Shown in pieces: positions 41,408 to 50,847 of a DNA stretch of 64,000 nt. The DNA lies in the NCBI GenBank assembly GCA_002842205.1, contig PHCI01000006.1, forward strand, positions 62,001-126,000, written 5' to 3'. The notes under the pieces are model-generated. The model searched no databases. It was not told where the DNA came from and was given only the letters and a program-made list of their open reading frames with translations. The translations under genes were made by a program, and so were the position numbers. Source of the DNA: Betaproteobacteria bacterium HGW-Betaproteobacteria-3 (GTDB lineage Bacteria > Pseudomonadota > Gammaproteobacteria > Burkholderiales > Burkholderiaceae_C). Position 1 is the first letter of the stretch, and the number at the start of each line of letters is the position of its first letter.

Positions 41408-42229
41408 ATGACCGACGCCTTGCCTGAATCTGCCGTGACCGTTTCGCCCACCGAGGCGGCCGCACCCTCTCAACCCGCTCCGCGTGGTGGCCGGGGGCGC
41501 CGCGGCCGCGGGGCCGCCCGGCCCGACGCCGCCGCTGCGTCCAATGCCACCGGGTCCGACGCCGGGTCCGGCTCGGGTGCTGCGGCCGCCCGTCCCGCGC
41601 CGCGCGTGCACCCGGTGCTGGAGCAACTGGCCGCCCTGTACCCGCACTTGTTTGGCGCGGTGTTTCGCCCGCTCAAGCGCGGCATTTACCAGGATCTGTT
41701 GGCCGCCCATGCTGACGTGCTGGACAAAAATGGCCTGAAGGAAGCACTGGCGCAGCACACGCGCTCCACCCGCTACCTGGGCAGTGTGGCGGCGGGCATG
41801 CCGCGCCACGATTTGCAGGGCCAGCCCGTGGAGGCGATGGCGCCCGAGCATGTGCATCACGCGGTGCTGGAAGTGTTTCGCCGCCGCCAGGGCCGCACGC
41901 CCGAGGCCCAGCGGGCGGCACTGCGTGAGCGTGCGGTGCAGGCCATGGTGGACGCCCTGGAAGCCTCGGGCCTGACGCGCGCCGCGTATGACGAGCGGGT
42001 GCGCGGGCGTGACGACACGGCCAATGCGCTGCTGGACGAGGCGCTGGCGCAAGCCTCCGCCCGCGCAGCCCGGGAAGAAGCCTTGCTGCGGGCGTTTGAA
42101 GCCAGCGGCCAGACGCCGCAGGCGTTTGCCGACATGTACGGTCTGGACCCGCGCCAGGCCCCCCAGACACTGGCACGCGCCAGGCACCGCCGTGAGGTGG
42201 CCGCGGCTGCGCCTTCCGTCGAGGCCTGA
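41408..42229 (+). CDS. proQ: ProQ/FinO family RNA chaperone
   Basis: A 273-residue RNA-binding protein. The N-terminal 65 residues are disordered and basic (GGRGRRGRGAAR then Ala/Gly/Ser-rich). The FinO/ProQ domain follows (HPVLEQLAALYPHLFGAVFRPLKRGIYQDLLA...LKEALAQHTRSTRYLGSVAAGMPRHDLQG), then an Ala-rich helical region. It would bind structured small RNAs and mRNA 3' ends. It is followed 6 bases later by slyX. Confidence 0.9.
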   Translation: MTDALPESAVTVSPTEAAAPSQPAPRGGRGRRGRGAARPDAAAASNATGSDAGSGSGAAAARPAPRVHPVLEQLAALYPHLFGAVFRPLKRGIYQDLLAAHADVLDKNGLKEALAQHTRSTRYLGSVAAGMPRHDLQGQPVEAMAPEHVHHAVLEVFRRRQGRTPEAQRAALRERAVQAMVDALEASGLTRAAYDERVRGRDDTANALLDEALAQASARAAREEALLRAFEASGQTPQAFADMYGLDPRQAPQTLARARHRREVAAAAPSVEA

Positions 42230-42235
42230 TGCGGC

Positions 42236-42463
42236 ATGGGCGAGCCTGACGACACCTCCCGGCGCCTGACCGAGCTGGAGATCAAGGCCAGCTACACCGA
42301 AGATCTGCTGGACCAGCTGAACCTCACGATTTACCGTCAGCAGCAACAGATCGACCGGCTGATGGCCGAGGTGGCGCAGCTTCGACAGCAAGTCCCCGAT
42401 AGTGAGGTGGGGGGCTCGGCCCGGGTGACCCACCTGCGCGACGAACTGCCGCCGCACTATTGA
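42236..42463 (+). CDS. slyX: SlyX family protein
   Basis: A 75-residue protein with the SlyX heptad-repeat pattern (RRLTELEIKASYTEDLLDQLNLTIYRQQQQIDRLMAEVAQLRQQV) and the C-terminal ELPPHY. Predicted to form a coiled coil; its function is not established in any organism. Starts 6 bases after proQ, so the two form an operon. Confidence 0.92.
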   Translation: MGEPDDTSRRLTELEIKASYTEDLLDQLNLTIYRQQQQIDRLMAEVAQLRQQVPDSEVGGSARVTHLRDELPPHY

Positions 42464-42494
42464 GGCTGGGGCACCGACGCCGCGCCGGTGTGCG

Positions 42495-45125
42495 TCAGGC
42501 TTCCGCGGTCTCGGCCATTCGCGAGGGGGTGGCGCCTTGTTTTTGCGCCATGGCGGCGATGGCCTTGTCGACCACGGCCCCGGTTTCCACCGGGCGCATC
42601 AGGCGGTCGCGGATCAGCTTTTCGCAGCTGCGCTTGGTCATGGAATGGGGGCGCCCCCCACGGCTGACAAACATGAACAGCGTGCCCTTGGAGCTGGCCC
42701 ACATGAGCTGGGCCCGCAGCCACTGCCGCCGCGAATACAGATCGACCCACGCGCCGGGCTGCAGGCGGTCGAGGATGGCCGATGGGCTCAGCGGCGTGGG
42801 TGCGGCTTCGAGGGCATCGTCGTCTGCGGTGGGCAGGGGGGCCGCGCCCGTGTCGGCGGGGTCCAGTGCGGCAAAGGCGCTGTCGTCGGTGCCGCCCAGG
42901 CTGGCGTAATCGGTGGGTTGGGTTTCTTCAAACCCGGCGGCGTCGAGTTCGTGCCGGCCCAGCCACGGTTGGGCCGCCTTGCGCGGTTTTTGCTGTTCGG
43001 GTGTGGCGGCGAGCGTCTCGTCGATGTCCATGGACATCGGCTCGGCCTCTTCCAGTGGTGTGTAGGCGGGTGATTCCAGCGGCGCGGGTGCCGACAGCGA
43101 TGCAAAGGCGGATTCTTCGGCGTCCCGCCGCGAGCGGGCCCGCCGCAGCTTCAGCACAGGGTTGTGCAGGCGCATGAGGGCGTCGAGGAAAGGCTTGGTT
43201 TCGGCCCGCTCTTTGCCCAGCAGTTCCAGCCCTGCCTGCAGTGTGGTGACGAGCTTGGGAATCATCTCGATCAGCTTGGACGGCCGCCGCAGGGTCACGT
43301 CCTGCTTGACGCTCCAGAGCAGGTCAGACACGGCCGTGCGATAGCCGCCCGGGTCGATCTGGCTGCGCTTGTCCATCAGCTGGGCGTGCGCCATGACCAG
43401 CGACCAGGTGCTGTAGAGGAAGTCGAGAATCATGCCAGGCACGTTCTGCAGATCGGGCCGCTGGCTCAGGTCCCAGGCGATCTGGTCGGCCAGGGTCTGG
43501 CGCTCTTCGGCAAACCGGATGGCACGCAGGCCGTTGTAATGGGCTTCGAGCTCCTGGCGGTCGAGTTCGTCCCAACCCTGTTGCAGTTTGGCCAGTGCGG
43601 CGCCGAAAGCCTCGGGCGGGTTGCGCCCCACGGCATTGAGCTGGTTGAAAACCTTTTGCACCGGCTGGAAAAAGCTGGCGAACTCGCTGTCGAACTCGTC
43701 GTTGTAGCGAAAGCTGCGCTGCGCCACGCTTTCGACCAGGCGGCGTGCCGGGTGGGAGGTTTCGGAGAAGAAACGCGGGTTGTCCAGGGCCAGGTGCAGC
43801 AGGGCTGGCTCCAGCGCCACCACGGCCTCGCGCACCGGGGCCAGCAGCAACGGGTCGTGGGCCACCTGGTTGACCAGCTTGCGCACCACGTCCAGTCCCA
43901 CCACCTGCTTGACGCGCTCGGCTTTTTTCTTGAGCTGCATGAGCGCGCGCGCGCGCTCATGCGGGGCCGCAAACGCGCCCCAGCCATCGCGGCGGAGCCG
44001 ACTGCCGACGTCCACGGAGCGAACCGGCCGGTCCACCACGGGCAATTCGCGATAGTCGGCCTCCAGCCGCTGCATGGCCGAGTCTTCGGGGCTGGCGGCT
44101 GCGGCCGCGTGGTCGATTGCGGCCAGCTCTTCGTCCACCGCCTGGTAATAGCCCTGGGGCAGCGCCTGGTCGAATTCGTGCGCGCCCTGATTCAGGAATT
44201 CATGGAACACATGGTTCTGGATGGCAGTCTGGGGGCGCGCCAGCAAGGGCATGTCCGGCAGGCTTTGCAGGCCCGAAGCGGCGCCACCACCACCACCACC
44301 ACCACCACCACCACCACCATTGCCATTGCCATTGCCATTGCCATTGCCATTGCCATTGCCATTGCCATTGCCATTGCCACCCGGACCTTGCCCGGTGGCT
44401 GCGGCGCCATCGCCCCAGCCGCCACCGAAGGCGCCCGGTCCCTGGGAGGGCGGGCGGGTGGCGGCCCCCGGCGCATCGACGGCCAGCCGCACCCGGTAAC
44501 CGGCTTCGGCCACGTTGGCGCGTCGCAGCTGCTCGGTGGCGCTGAGATAGAGCGTATGGAGTTCGGTGGCGAAGGGCTTGCCGAGGTGGCGCAGGCAAAT
44601 GGCGCGGATCTCGGCGTCAGGCTCGGTCTTGGCCAGCACTTCGCGCAGGGCACCCGCAAAGATCGCTGGCCGCAGCGGGTTCATTTCGGGCCGGATCACG
44701 GCTTCGCCCAGCACCGAACTCATGAGCGCGTCCAGGTCGGACAGCTCGCGCTCGACCACGGGCAGCAGCACCTGCAGCAGTCGCGACGATTCGAGGTCTT
44801 CGGCCACCTTGTCGTCGTCCACGAGGCTCAGTTCGGCAAAGCTGGAGCGCCGCGCCTCGGGGGGGGCGACCGCACCGGTTTCGGCCGCGGCGGCCAGCAG
44901 CCGCTTTTTCAGCACATGGGGAAAGGTCTGCAACCAATCGAGTTTGTATTTCAGCAAGCCTCGCCAGGCCAGGCCGATGCGGTCGCGCGTGGCGACCTCG
45001 CGGCTTTTGTATTCGGCGGTCTGCAGCTCGGACACCACCACGTCCAGGCAATGCTCCAGCAATGCGGGAGACTTGGCCACCACATCCTCAAGACATTGCC
45101 GCAACAGGGGGGAACGATCCGCCAT
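42495..45125 (-). CDS. DUF1631 family protein
   Basis: A large cytoplasmic protein (876 residues) of the DUF1631 family, common in beta- and gammaproteobacteria and of unknown function. Family blocks include LLEHCLDVVVSELQTAEYKSREVATRDRIGLAWRGLLKYKLDWL near the N-terminus, the central LNQGAHEFDQALPQGYYQAVDEEL and the C-terminal PGAWVDLYSRRQWLRAQLMWASSKGTLFMFVSRGGRPHSMTKRS with a PilZ-like look. A low-complexity (Gly-Asn)n-(Gly)n linker sits near residue 250-285, encoded by a microsatellite. ATG 45125 is preferred to an in-frame TTG two codons upstream. Confidence 0.88.
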   Translation of the reverse strand: MADRSPLLRQCLEDVVAKSPALLEHCLDVVVSELQTAEYKSREVATRDRIGLAWRGLLKYKLDWLQTFPHVLKKRLLAAAAETGAVAPPEARRSSFAELSLVDDDKVAEDLESSRLLQVLLPVVERELSDLDALMSSVLGEAVIRPEMNPLRPAIFAGALREVLAKTEPDAEIRAICLRHLGKPFATELHTLYLSATEQLRRANVAEAGYRVRLAVDAPGAATRPPSQGPGAFGGGWGDGAAATGQGPGGNGNGNGNGNGNGNGNGNGNGGGGGGGGGGGGAASGLQSLPDMPLLARPQTAIQNHVFHEFLNQGAHEFDQALPQGYYQAVDEELAAIDHAAAAASPEDSAMQRLEADYRELPVVDRPVRSVDVGSRLRRDGWGAFAAPHERARALMQLKKKAERVKQVVGLDVVRKLVNQVAHDPLLLAPVREAVVALEPALLHLALDNPRFFSETSHPARRLVESVAQRSFRYNDEFDSEFASFFQPVQKVFNQLNAVGRNPPEAFGAALAKLQQGWDELDRQELEAHYNGLRAIRFAEERQTLADQIAWDLSQRPDLQNVPGMILDFLYSTWSLVMAHAQLMDKRSQIDPGGYRTAVSDLLWSVKQDVTLRRPSKLIEMIPKLVTTLQAGLELLGKERAETKPFLDALMRLHNPVLKLRRARSRRDAEESAFASLSAPAPLESPAYTPLEEAEPMSMDIDETLAATPEQQKPRKAAQPWLGRHELDAAGFEETQPTDYASLGGTDDSAFAALDPADTGAAPLPTADDDALEAAPTPLSPSAILDRLQPGAWVDLYSRRQWLRAQLMWASSKGTLFMFVSRGGRPHSMTKRSCEKLIRDRLMRPVETGAVVDKAIAAMAQKQGATPSRMAETAEA
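44284..44376. repeat. microsatellite (CCA)11(CCATTG)10
   Basis: Eleven CCA units (44284-44316) pass directly into ten CCATTG units (44317-44376). On the minus strand this encodes alternating Gly-Asn and then a Gly run within the DUF1631 protein. All units are multiples of three bases, so slippage changes linker length without shifting the frame. Confidence 0.95.
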
Positions 45126-45290
45126 GATCAAACTTCTGGCCTACCAAAGCTGAAAAACTGATTATGCAAGCGATTATTCGACCAAACCATGGCGCAGAAA
45201 TATTCGGTTGCAGTTGGCATGTTGTGCCCGGGCACGTGGTCCTGCGTACACACCTCGCCTTCGCCCCCAATTGTTAATAAATTTGACACA

Positions 45291-45330
45291 TAACCCCCCG
45301 TAAAATGGTATTTGTTTGCTATTGATAGCG
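45291..45330. repeat. interspersed repeat (inverted) upstream of the acyltransferase gene
   Basis: CCCCCCGTAAAATGGTATTT then GTTTGCTATTGATAGC is the reverse of the repeat family. It lies in the 279-base gap between DUF1631 and the divergent acyltransferase gene. A TTGACA element (45284-45289) lies just before it, but no matching -10 box at normal spacing is clear. Confidence 0.75.
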
Positions 45331-45404
45331 GAGCAATCAGGATTCCCCCTCGCAACGGCAGGGCGCCATGTGTCCGTCCATAATGACCTTCGACTGGCCT
45401 CACC

Positions 45405-48110
45405 ATGACCGTACGCAATCTCCATCACCTGTTTCAACCCAAGTCCGTGGCGGTCATCGGGGCATCCGACCGCCCCCACAGCCTCGGGGCCACGCTGATG
45501 CGCAACTTGCGCGAAAGCAGCTTTGCCGGCCCGGTCTGGCCCGTCAACCCCAAACATGACCGCGTGGCGGGGCAACCCGCCTTTCGCAATGTGGCCAGTC
45601 TGCCGGCGCCACCGGATCTGGCCGTGATCTGCACGCCGGCCGCCACCGTGCCGCAGCTGATTGACGAGTTGGGGCGCTGCGGGTCGCGGGCGGCGATTGT
45701 TCTCACTGCGGGCCTGTCGACCCCCGCCACAGCGGGTGGACCCAGCTTGCGCCAGGCCATGCTGGACGCGGCCCGGCCGTATCTGCTGCGCATTCTGGGG
45801 CCGAACTGCGTGGGCTTGCTGGTGCCCGGCATTGGCCTCAATGCGAGTTTTGCCCATACTTCGGCGCTGCCGGGCAAGCTGGCCTTCATTTCGCAATCAG
45901 GAGCGCTCACCACGGCGCTGCTGGACTGGGCCAAATCGCGCGACATCGGGTTTTCGCATTTTGTGTCGCTGGGCGACAGCGCCGACGTGGACTTTGGCGA
46001 CGTGCTCGATTACCTGGGCAGCGACCCGGGCACCCGTGCGATCCTGATGTACATCGAGTCGGTGCAGGCCGCGCGCAAGTTCATGTCGGCCGCGCGGGCC
46101 GCGGCGCGCAACAAACCGGTGCTGCTGGTCAAGGCGGGCCGTGCCCCGGCAGGGGCCAAGGCGGCGGCGTCGCACACGGGCGCGCTGGCCGGTTCCGACG
46201 CCGTGTTTGACGCTGCGGTTCGCCGTGCCGGCATGTTGCGCGTGGACACCCTGACCGATCTGTTTGCGGCGGCGGAAACGCTGTCGCGCACCCGACCGTT
46301 CCAGGGCGACGGGTTGGTCATGGTGACCAACGGCGGCGGTGCCGCCGTGCTGGCGGCGGACGCGCTGGCCCTGGGCGGCGGGGCGCTGGCCGAATTGTCG
46401 GCCGACACGCTGGCGCGGCTCCAGGCGTTTTTGCCCCCCACGTGGTCGCACGGCAATCCGGTGGACATCATTGGCGATGCGCCGGTTGAGCGCTACGTGA
46501 AAGCGCTGGAGGTCGTGCTGGCCGATCCCGCCACCGAGGCCTTGCTGTTCCTGCACGCACCCACCGCCATCGTGCCCAGCGCCGAGATCGCGCGCGCTTG
46601 TGTGCCAGTGTTGCAGGCCGCTTCGCAGCCGGTGTTGGGCTGCTGGCTGGGGGGGGAGGCGGTGCAAGAAGCGCGCAGCATCTTCTCCGAGGCCGGCATT
46701 CCCTCGCATGACTTCCCCGAGCAGGCCGTGGGGGCGTTCCTGCAGATGGCCGATTTCCACCATAACCAGGCGATGCTGCTGCAGACGCCGGTTTCGGTGC
46801 CGCAGGCGTTTGCGCCCGACACCGCCGAGGCCCGCCGCATCATTGAGGTGGCGATTGCGGGCGGCCGGGAACTGCTGACCGAGCCCGAAGCCAAGGCTCT
46901 GCTTGCGACCTACGGCGTCCCGGTGGTGGCGACGCGGGTCGTGGCGGACGCTGCCGCCGCCACCGCTGCGGCCCGCGAAATCGGGTTTCCGGTGGTGCTC
47001 AAGATTCTGTCGCCCGACATTTCGCACAAGTCGGACGTGGGGGGTGTGGCGCTCAAACTGGAAACCGTGGCGGACGTGGCGCAGGCGGCCGAGGGCATGC
47101 TGTCGCGCATCGGCGCGATGCGCCCCGACGCCCGGCTGACGGGTTTTACGGTGCAGGCGATGGTGACGCGCCCGCATGCCCATGAACTGATCGTGGGTGC
47201 GGCGACCGACCCGGTGTTCGGGCCGGTGATGCTGTTCGGGCAGGGTGGGGTGGCAGTAGAGGTGATTGCCGACCGCGCGGTGGCACTGCCCCCGCTGAAC
47301 CTCGCCCTGGCGCGCGATCTGGTGTCGCGAACCCGGGTTTCCAGGCTGCTGGCAGGCTACCGCGACCGCGCCGCGATCGACCAGGCCGCGCTGCACCTGG
47401 TGCTGCTGAAGGTGTCGCAGCTGGTGTGCGACTGCCCACAGGTCATTGAACTCGACATCAATCCGCTGTTGGCCGACGACCAGGGGGTGATGGCATTGGA
47501 CGCCCGCGTCCGGGTGGCGCCGACGTCCGCGGCGGCGAGCGCGCGACTGGCCATCCGGCCGTATCCGGCCGAGCTGGAGGAGTCGATGACGCTGGAGGGT
47601 CAGACCTTGCAGGTGCGCCCGATTCAGCCCGAGGACGAACCCCGGCTGCGCCGGTTTTTCATGGACGCCGATCCGGCCGACGTGCGGCTGCGCTTTTTCA
47701 TGGCACGGCGGACCTGGGCGCATTCGGAACTGGCACGCTTCAGCCAGATCGACTACGAACGCGAAATGACGTTCGTGGCGCTCACCATGCCAGACGGCGC
47801 GGTCCCCCGGATCGTTGGCGAAGTGCGCACGGTGACCGACCCCGACAACGCGCGGGCGGAATTCGCGATCATGGTGGCCTCGAACCTCAAGGGCAAGGGT
47901 CTGGGGCGCGCCTTGATGGACAAAATGATCCGCTACCTCAAAGGCCGGGGCACCGGGCAACTGGTGGGCGAATGCCTGCAATACAACGAGGCCATGGCTG
48001 GTCTGGCGCGCAGTGTCGGCTTGCGCGTGACGCCCCAGCCGGGCGGCGAGACCACGCTGCTGTCGCTCGATCTCCATCCGCCCACGGTGCGCGCAGGTCC
48101 GTCCGCCTGA
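45405..48110 (+). CDS. bifunctional acyl-CoA synthetase (NDP-forming)-like / GNAT protein acetyltransferase (PatZ-like)
   Basis: A 901-residue protein with three parts: CoA-binding domain (LFQPKSVAVIGASDRPHSLG) and succinyl-CoA-ligase-like domains (ASHTGALAGSDAVFDAAVRRAG), an ATP-grasp domain from about residue 490 (PEAKALLATYGVPV...GFPVVLKILSPDISHKSDVGGVAL), and a C-terminal GNAT domain (from about 730; VASNLKGKGLGRALMDKMIRYLKGRG). This order matches the PatZ/Pat lysine acetyltransferases, which silence acetyl-CoA synthetase and other enzymes. Whether the synthetase part is catalytic is not clear. Confidence 0.9.
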   Translation: MTVRNLHHLFQPKSVAVIGASDRPHSLGATLMRNLRESSFAGPVWPVNPKHDRVAGQPAFRNVASLPAPPDLAVICTPAATVPQLIDELGRCGSRAAIVLTAGLSTPATAGGPSLRQAMLDAARPYLLRILGPNCVGLLVPGIGLNASFAHTSALPGKLAFISQSGALTTALLDWAKSRDIGFSHFVSLGDSADVDFGDVLDYLGSDPGTRAILMYIESVQAARKFMSAARAAARNKPVLLVKAGRAPAGAKAAASHTGALAGSDAVFDAAVRRAGMLRVDTLTDLFAAAETLSRTRPFQGDGLVMVTNGGGAAVLAADALALGGGALAELSADTLARLQAFLPPTWSHGNPVDIIGDAPVERYVKALEVVLADPATEALLFLHAPTAIVPSAEIARACVPVLQAASQPVLGCWLGGEAVQEARSIFSEAGIPSHDFPEQAVGAFLQMADFHHNQAMLLQTPVSVPQAFAPDTAEARRIIEVAIAGGRELLTEPEAKALLATYGVPVVATRVVADAAAATAAAREIGFPVVLKILSPDISHKSDVGGVALKLETVADVAQAAEGMLSRIGAMRPDARLTGFTVQAMVTRPHAHELIVGAATDPVFGPVMLFGQGGVAVEVIADRAVALPPLNLALARDLVSRTRVSRLLAGYRDRAAIDQAALHLVLLKVSQLVCDCPQVIELDINPLLADDQGVMALDARVRVAPTSAAASARLAIRPYPAELEESMTLEGQTLQVRPIQPEDEPRLRRFFMDADPADVRLRFFMARRTWAHSELARFSQIDYEREMTFVALTMPDGAVPRIVGEVRTVTDPDNARAEFAIMVASNLKGKGLGRALMDKMIRYLKGRGTGQLVGECLQYNEAMAGLARSVGLRVTPQPGGETTLLSLDLHPPTVRAGPSA

Positions 48111-48360
48111 GGTCGAAATGCTAGAATGTTGCGATGCACAAAATCGCGCTGGCCTTGCCGACCCACGGTGCCTTCCCGGGCCGTGATCTGCCGCGCGGCT
48201 ATTTTTGTGCTGTGACGCCGCCGTAGCCGGCGTCCGCTCTGCCTCCCCACGCCATTTCGGGTGCGCCGCAGCGCTGCGGGGCGCCATGTGCGCTGTCTCC
48301 CGATTCAAGCTTCTTCACACCACGGCGTCGCGGTGTCACGCCGATTTTTCTCTCACGACC
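48111..48360 (+). promoter_or_regulatory. promoter and long leader of the SulP gene
   Basis: A 250-base gap with a -10-like TAGAAT (48122-48127) and no recognisable -35 box. The transcript leader would be about 225 bases, GC-rich, with several short dyads (such as GCCGCCGTAGCCGGC and CGCAGCGCTGCG). It might fold into a regulatory RNA, but I can match it to no known riboswitch. No gene is seen. Confidence 0.35.
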
Positions 48361-49842
48361 ATGCCTCATTCATCTTTCCGCCAGGACTGGCTGTCCAATG
48401 TCCGCAACGATCTGCTCGCAGGTCTTGTGGTGGCCCTGGCGCTGATTCCCGAAGCCATTGCCTTCTCCATCATCGCAGGGGTGGACCCCAAAGTCGGCCT
48501 GTATGCATCGTTTTGCATTGCCACGGTGATTGCGTTCACCGGGGGACGTCCCGGCATGATCTCGGCCGCAACGGGGGCCATGGCCTTGGTGATGGTCACG
48601 CTGGTCAAGGATCACGGCCTGCAATACCTGCTGGCGGCCACCGTGTTGACCGGGGTCCTGCAGATTCTCGCTGGCTGGCTGCATCTGGGGGCGTTGATGC
48701 GCTTTGTGTCGCGCTCGGTGATCACCGGTTTCGTGAATGCGCTGGCCATCCTGATCTTCGTCGCCCAGTTGCCGGAACTGACCGGCGTGACCTGGGTGGT
48801 TTACGCCATGGTGGCGGGCGGGCTCGGCATCATCTATCTGTTTCCCTACCTGACCAAAGCCATTCCCTCGCCGCTGGTGGCCATTGTGGTGCTGTCGGGT
48901 CTGGCCATTTACCTGGGCCTGGACATCCGCACGGTCGGCGACATGGGCCAGCTGCCGGACAGTCTGCCCATCTTCCTGTTGCCCGAGGTGCCGCTGAACC
49001 TGGAGACGCTGAAGATCATTCTCCCGGTGTCGGCCACGCTGGCGGTGGTCGGGTTGCTGGAGTCCATGATGACGGCTTCCATCGTGGACGATTTGACCGA
49101 CTCGCCCAGCAACAAGAACCGCGAATGCGTGGGGCAGGGCGTCGCCAACATCGCGTCGGGTTTCCTGGGGGGCATGGCGGGCTGCGCCATGATCGGGCAG
49201 TCGGTGATCAACGTGAAATCCGGAGGGCGTGGCCGCCTGTCCACACTGGCGGCCGGTGTTTTCCTGTTGCTGATGATTGTGTTCATTGGCGACTGGGTGG
49301 CGCGCATTCCCATGGCTGCGCTGGTGGCGGTGATGATCATGGTGGCCATCGGCACTTTCAACTGGGATTCGATCCGAAAGCTCAAGGAGCACCCCAAGAG
49401 TTCCAGCCTGGTCATGATCGCCACAGTGATTGTGGTGGTGGCTTCACATGACCTGGCCAAGGGCGTGCTGGTGGGGGTCTTGCTTTCCGGATTTTTCTTC
49501 GCCCACAAGGTGGGCAAGATCCTGCATGTGGGTTCCAAGGCCGAAGACGAAGGCCGTCTGCGCACCTACAAGATCACCGGCCAGGTGTTCTTTGCCTCAG
49601 CCGAGCGTTTTGTCAACGCGTTCGACTTCAAGGAAGTCATCGAGAAGGTGCGCATCGACCTGAGCCGCGCCCACTTCTGGGACATCACAGCGGTGAGTGC
49701 ACTGGACAAGGTGGTGGTGAAGTTCCGCCGTGAGGGCACTGCGGTGGAAGTCATTGGCCTGAATCAGGCCAGCGCCACCCTGGTCGACCGCTTTGCGGTG
49801 CACGACAAGCCCGACGCGGTTGAACAGTTGATGGGTCACTGA
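48361..49842 (+). CDS. SulP family sulfate/anion transporter with STAS domain
   Basis: Inner-membrane anion transporter of 493 residues with about eleven hydrophobic helices, beginning with the family pattern [39 protein letters not shown], and a C-terminal cytoplasmic STAS domain ([21 protein letters not shown]...[17 protein letters not shown]). SulP members carry sulfate, bicarbonate or other anions; the substrate is not decided here. ATG 48361 begins the conserved N-terminus. It is followed 14 bases later by a universal stress protein gene, a common pairing. Confidence 0.9.
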   Translation: MPHSSFRQDWLSNVRNDLLAGLVVALALIPEAIAFSIIAGVDPKVGLYASFCIATVIAFTGGRPGMISAATGAMALVMVTLVKDHGLQYLLAATVLTGVLQILAGWLHLGALMRFVSRSVITGFVNALAILIFVAQLPELTGVTWVVYAMVAGGLGIIYLFPYLTKAIPSPLVAIVVLSGLAIYLGLDIRTVGDMGQLPDSLPIFLLPEVPLNLETLKIILPVSATLAVVGLLESMMTASIVDDLTDSPSNKNRECVGQGVANIASGFLGGMAGCAMIGQSVINVKSGGRGRLSTLAAGVFLLLMIVFIGDWVARIPMAALVAVMIMVAIGTFNWDSIRKLKEHPKSSSLVMIATVIVVVASHDLAKGVLVGVLLSGFFFAHKVGKILHVGSKAEDEGRLRTYKITGQVFFASAERFVNAFDFKEVIEKVRIDLSRAHFWDITAVSALDKVVVKFRREGTAVEVIGLNQASATLVDRFAVHDKPDAVEQLMGH

Positions 49843-49856
49843 AAGGAGCGCATGGC

Positions 49857-50720
49857 ATGAGCAACGAGAAAAAAGTCCTGGCCTGCGTCGATCAGTCGCG
49901 CTTTGCCGACGACGTGGTGGATTACGCGGCCTGGGCCGCCCGCCGCATGCAGGCGCCACTGGAGCTGCTGCACGTGATCGACCGGCCAGCCGACGCTGCG
50001 TCGGGCAAAGACCACAGCGGCGCCATCGGCTTTGACGCCCAGGAATCCCTGCTGGCCGAGCTTTCCAGCGAGGACGAAGCCCGCAGCCGGGCGGCGCGTG
50101 AGCGTGGCCGCATCTTTCTGAACCGTTTGCGCGAACGGGCCATCGCTGCGGGGGTGGAGTCACCCGATGTCCGGCAACGCCATGGCGTGGTCGAACAAAC
50201 CCTGATCGAACAGGAAGAGGGCGTGCGCCTGTTTGTGCTGGGTCGCCGCGGTGAGTCCGCAGAAACCACCCAGCGGGACCTGGGGCGAAATGTCGAACGT
50301 GTGGTGCGTGCCTTGCACCAGCCGATTCTTGCCGTCACCGAAGGTTTCCGGGCGCCTCAGCGGATCATGATCGCCTTTGACGGCGGCATCGTGACCCGCC
50401 GCGGCGTTGAAATGGTGGCCACCAGCCCGTTGTTTCGCGGACTGCCATTGCATGTCCTGATGTCCGGCAAGCCAGGCCAGGACGCCGCACGCCAGCTTGA
50501 GTGGGCCCGAACGACGCTGGTAGGGGCCGGGTTCGAGGTGGTGGCATCGCACCTGCCGGGCGATGCCGAGAGCATCATCGCCCGGCAAGTTCTGGCGCAA
50601 GGCGCGGACCTGCTGGTCATGGGGGCCTACAGCCACTCGCCGCTGCGCAGCCTGTTGCTGGGCAGCAAGACGTCGGATCTGCTGCGGTCGGCCCGGATTC
50701 CCGTGCTGTTGCTGCGCTGA
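49857..50720 (+). CDS. tandem universal stress protein (UspA family)
   Basis: A 287-residue cytoplasmic protein of two Usp domains. Domain 1 (residues 1 to about 160) starts KVLACVDQSRFADDVVDYAAWAA; domain 2 starts RIMIAFDGGIVTRRGVEMVA and ends in the ATP-binding-type signature MGAYSHSPLRSLLLGSKTSDLLRSARIPVLLL (G-2x-G-9x-G(S/T)). It is probably co-transcribed with the SulP gene and may modulate the transporter or stress response. Confidence 0.9.
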   Translation: MSNEKKVLACVDQSRFADDVVDYAAWAARRMQAPLELLHVIDRPADAASGKDHSGAIGFDAQESLLAELSSEDEARSRAARERGRIFLNRLRERAIAAGVESPDVRQRHGVVEQTLIEQEEGVRLFVLGRRGESAETTQRDLGRNVERVVRALHQPILAVTEGFRAPQRIMIAFDGGIVTRRGVEMVATSPLFRGLPLHVLMSGKPGQDAARQLEWARTTLVGAGFEVVASHLPGDAESIIARQVLAQGADLLVMGAYSHSPLRSLLLGSKTSDLLRSARIPVLLLR

Positions 50721-50847
50721 CCCGGCAAGGCGTGCGCCGCCGTGTTCTGCACCGAATGCGTGCTTGAACGCGACAAGGACTCGGCCCGCAAATCGTTTGG
50801 GGCCCGCCCACGCTTCGGCGCGGGGCAGGCGGCTTACCGCGCCCGGT

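Noticed and set aside
44284-44376. CRISPR-like array
   Set aside because: Units are 3 and 6 bases with no spacers. This is a coding microsatellite.
43164-45161. Long open frame of about 665 codons on the + strand opposite the DUF1631 gene, with poly-Thr and Ile-Ala runs
   Set aside because: It is the antisense shadow of a conserved gene in high-GC DNA. The runs are translations of the microsatellite, and no protein family features are seen.
45897-48308. About 800-codon minus-strand frame opposite the acyltransferase gene
   Set aside because: His/Arg/Gly-rich composition is typical of antisense frames in high-GC sequence, and the plus-strand protein is clearly conserved.
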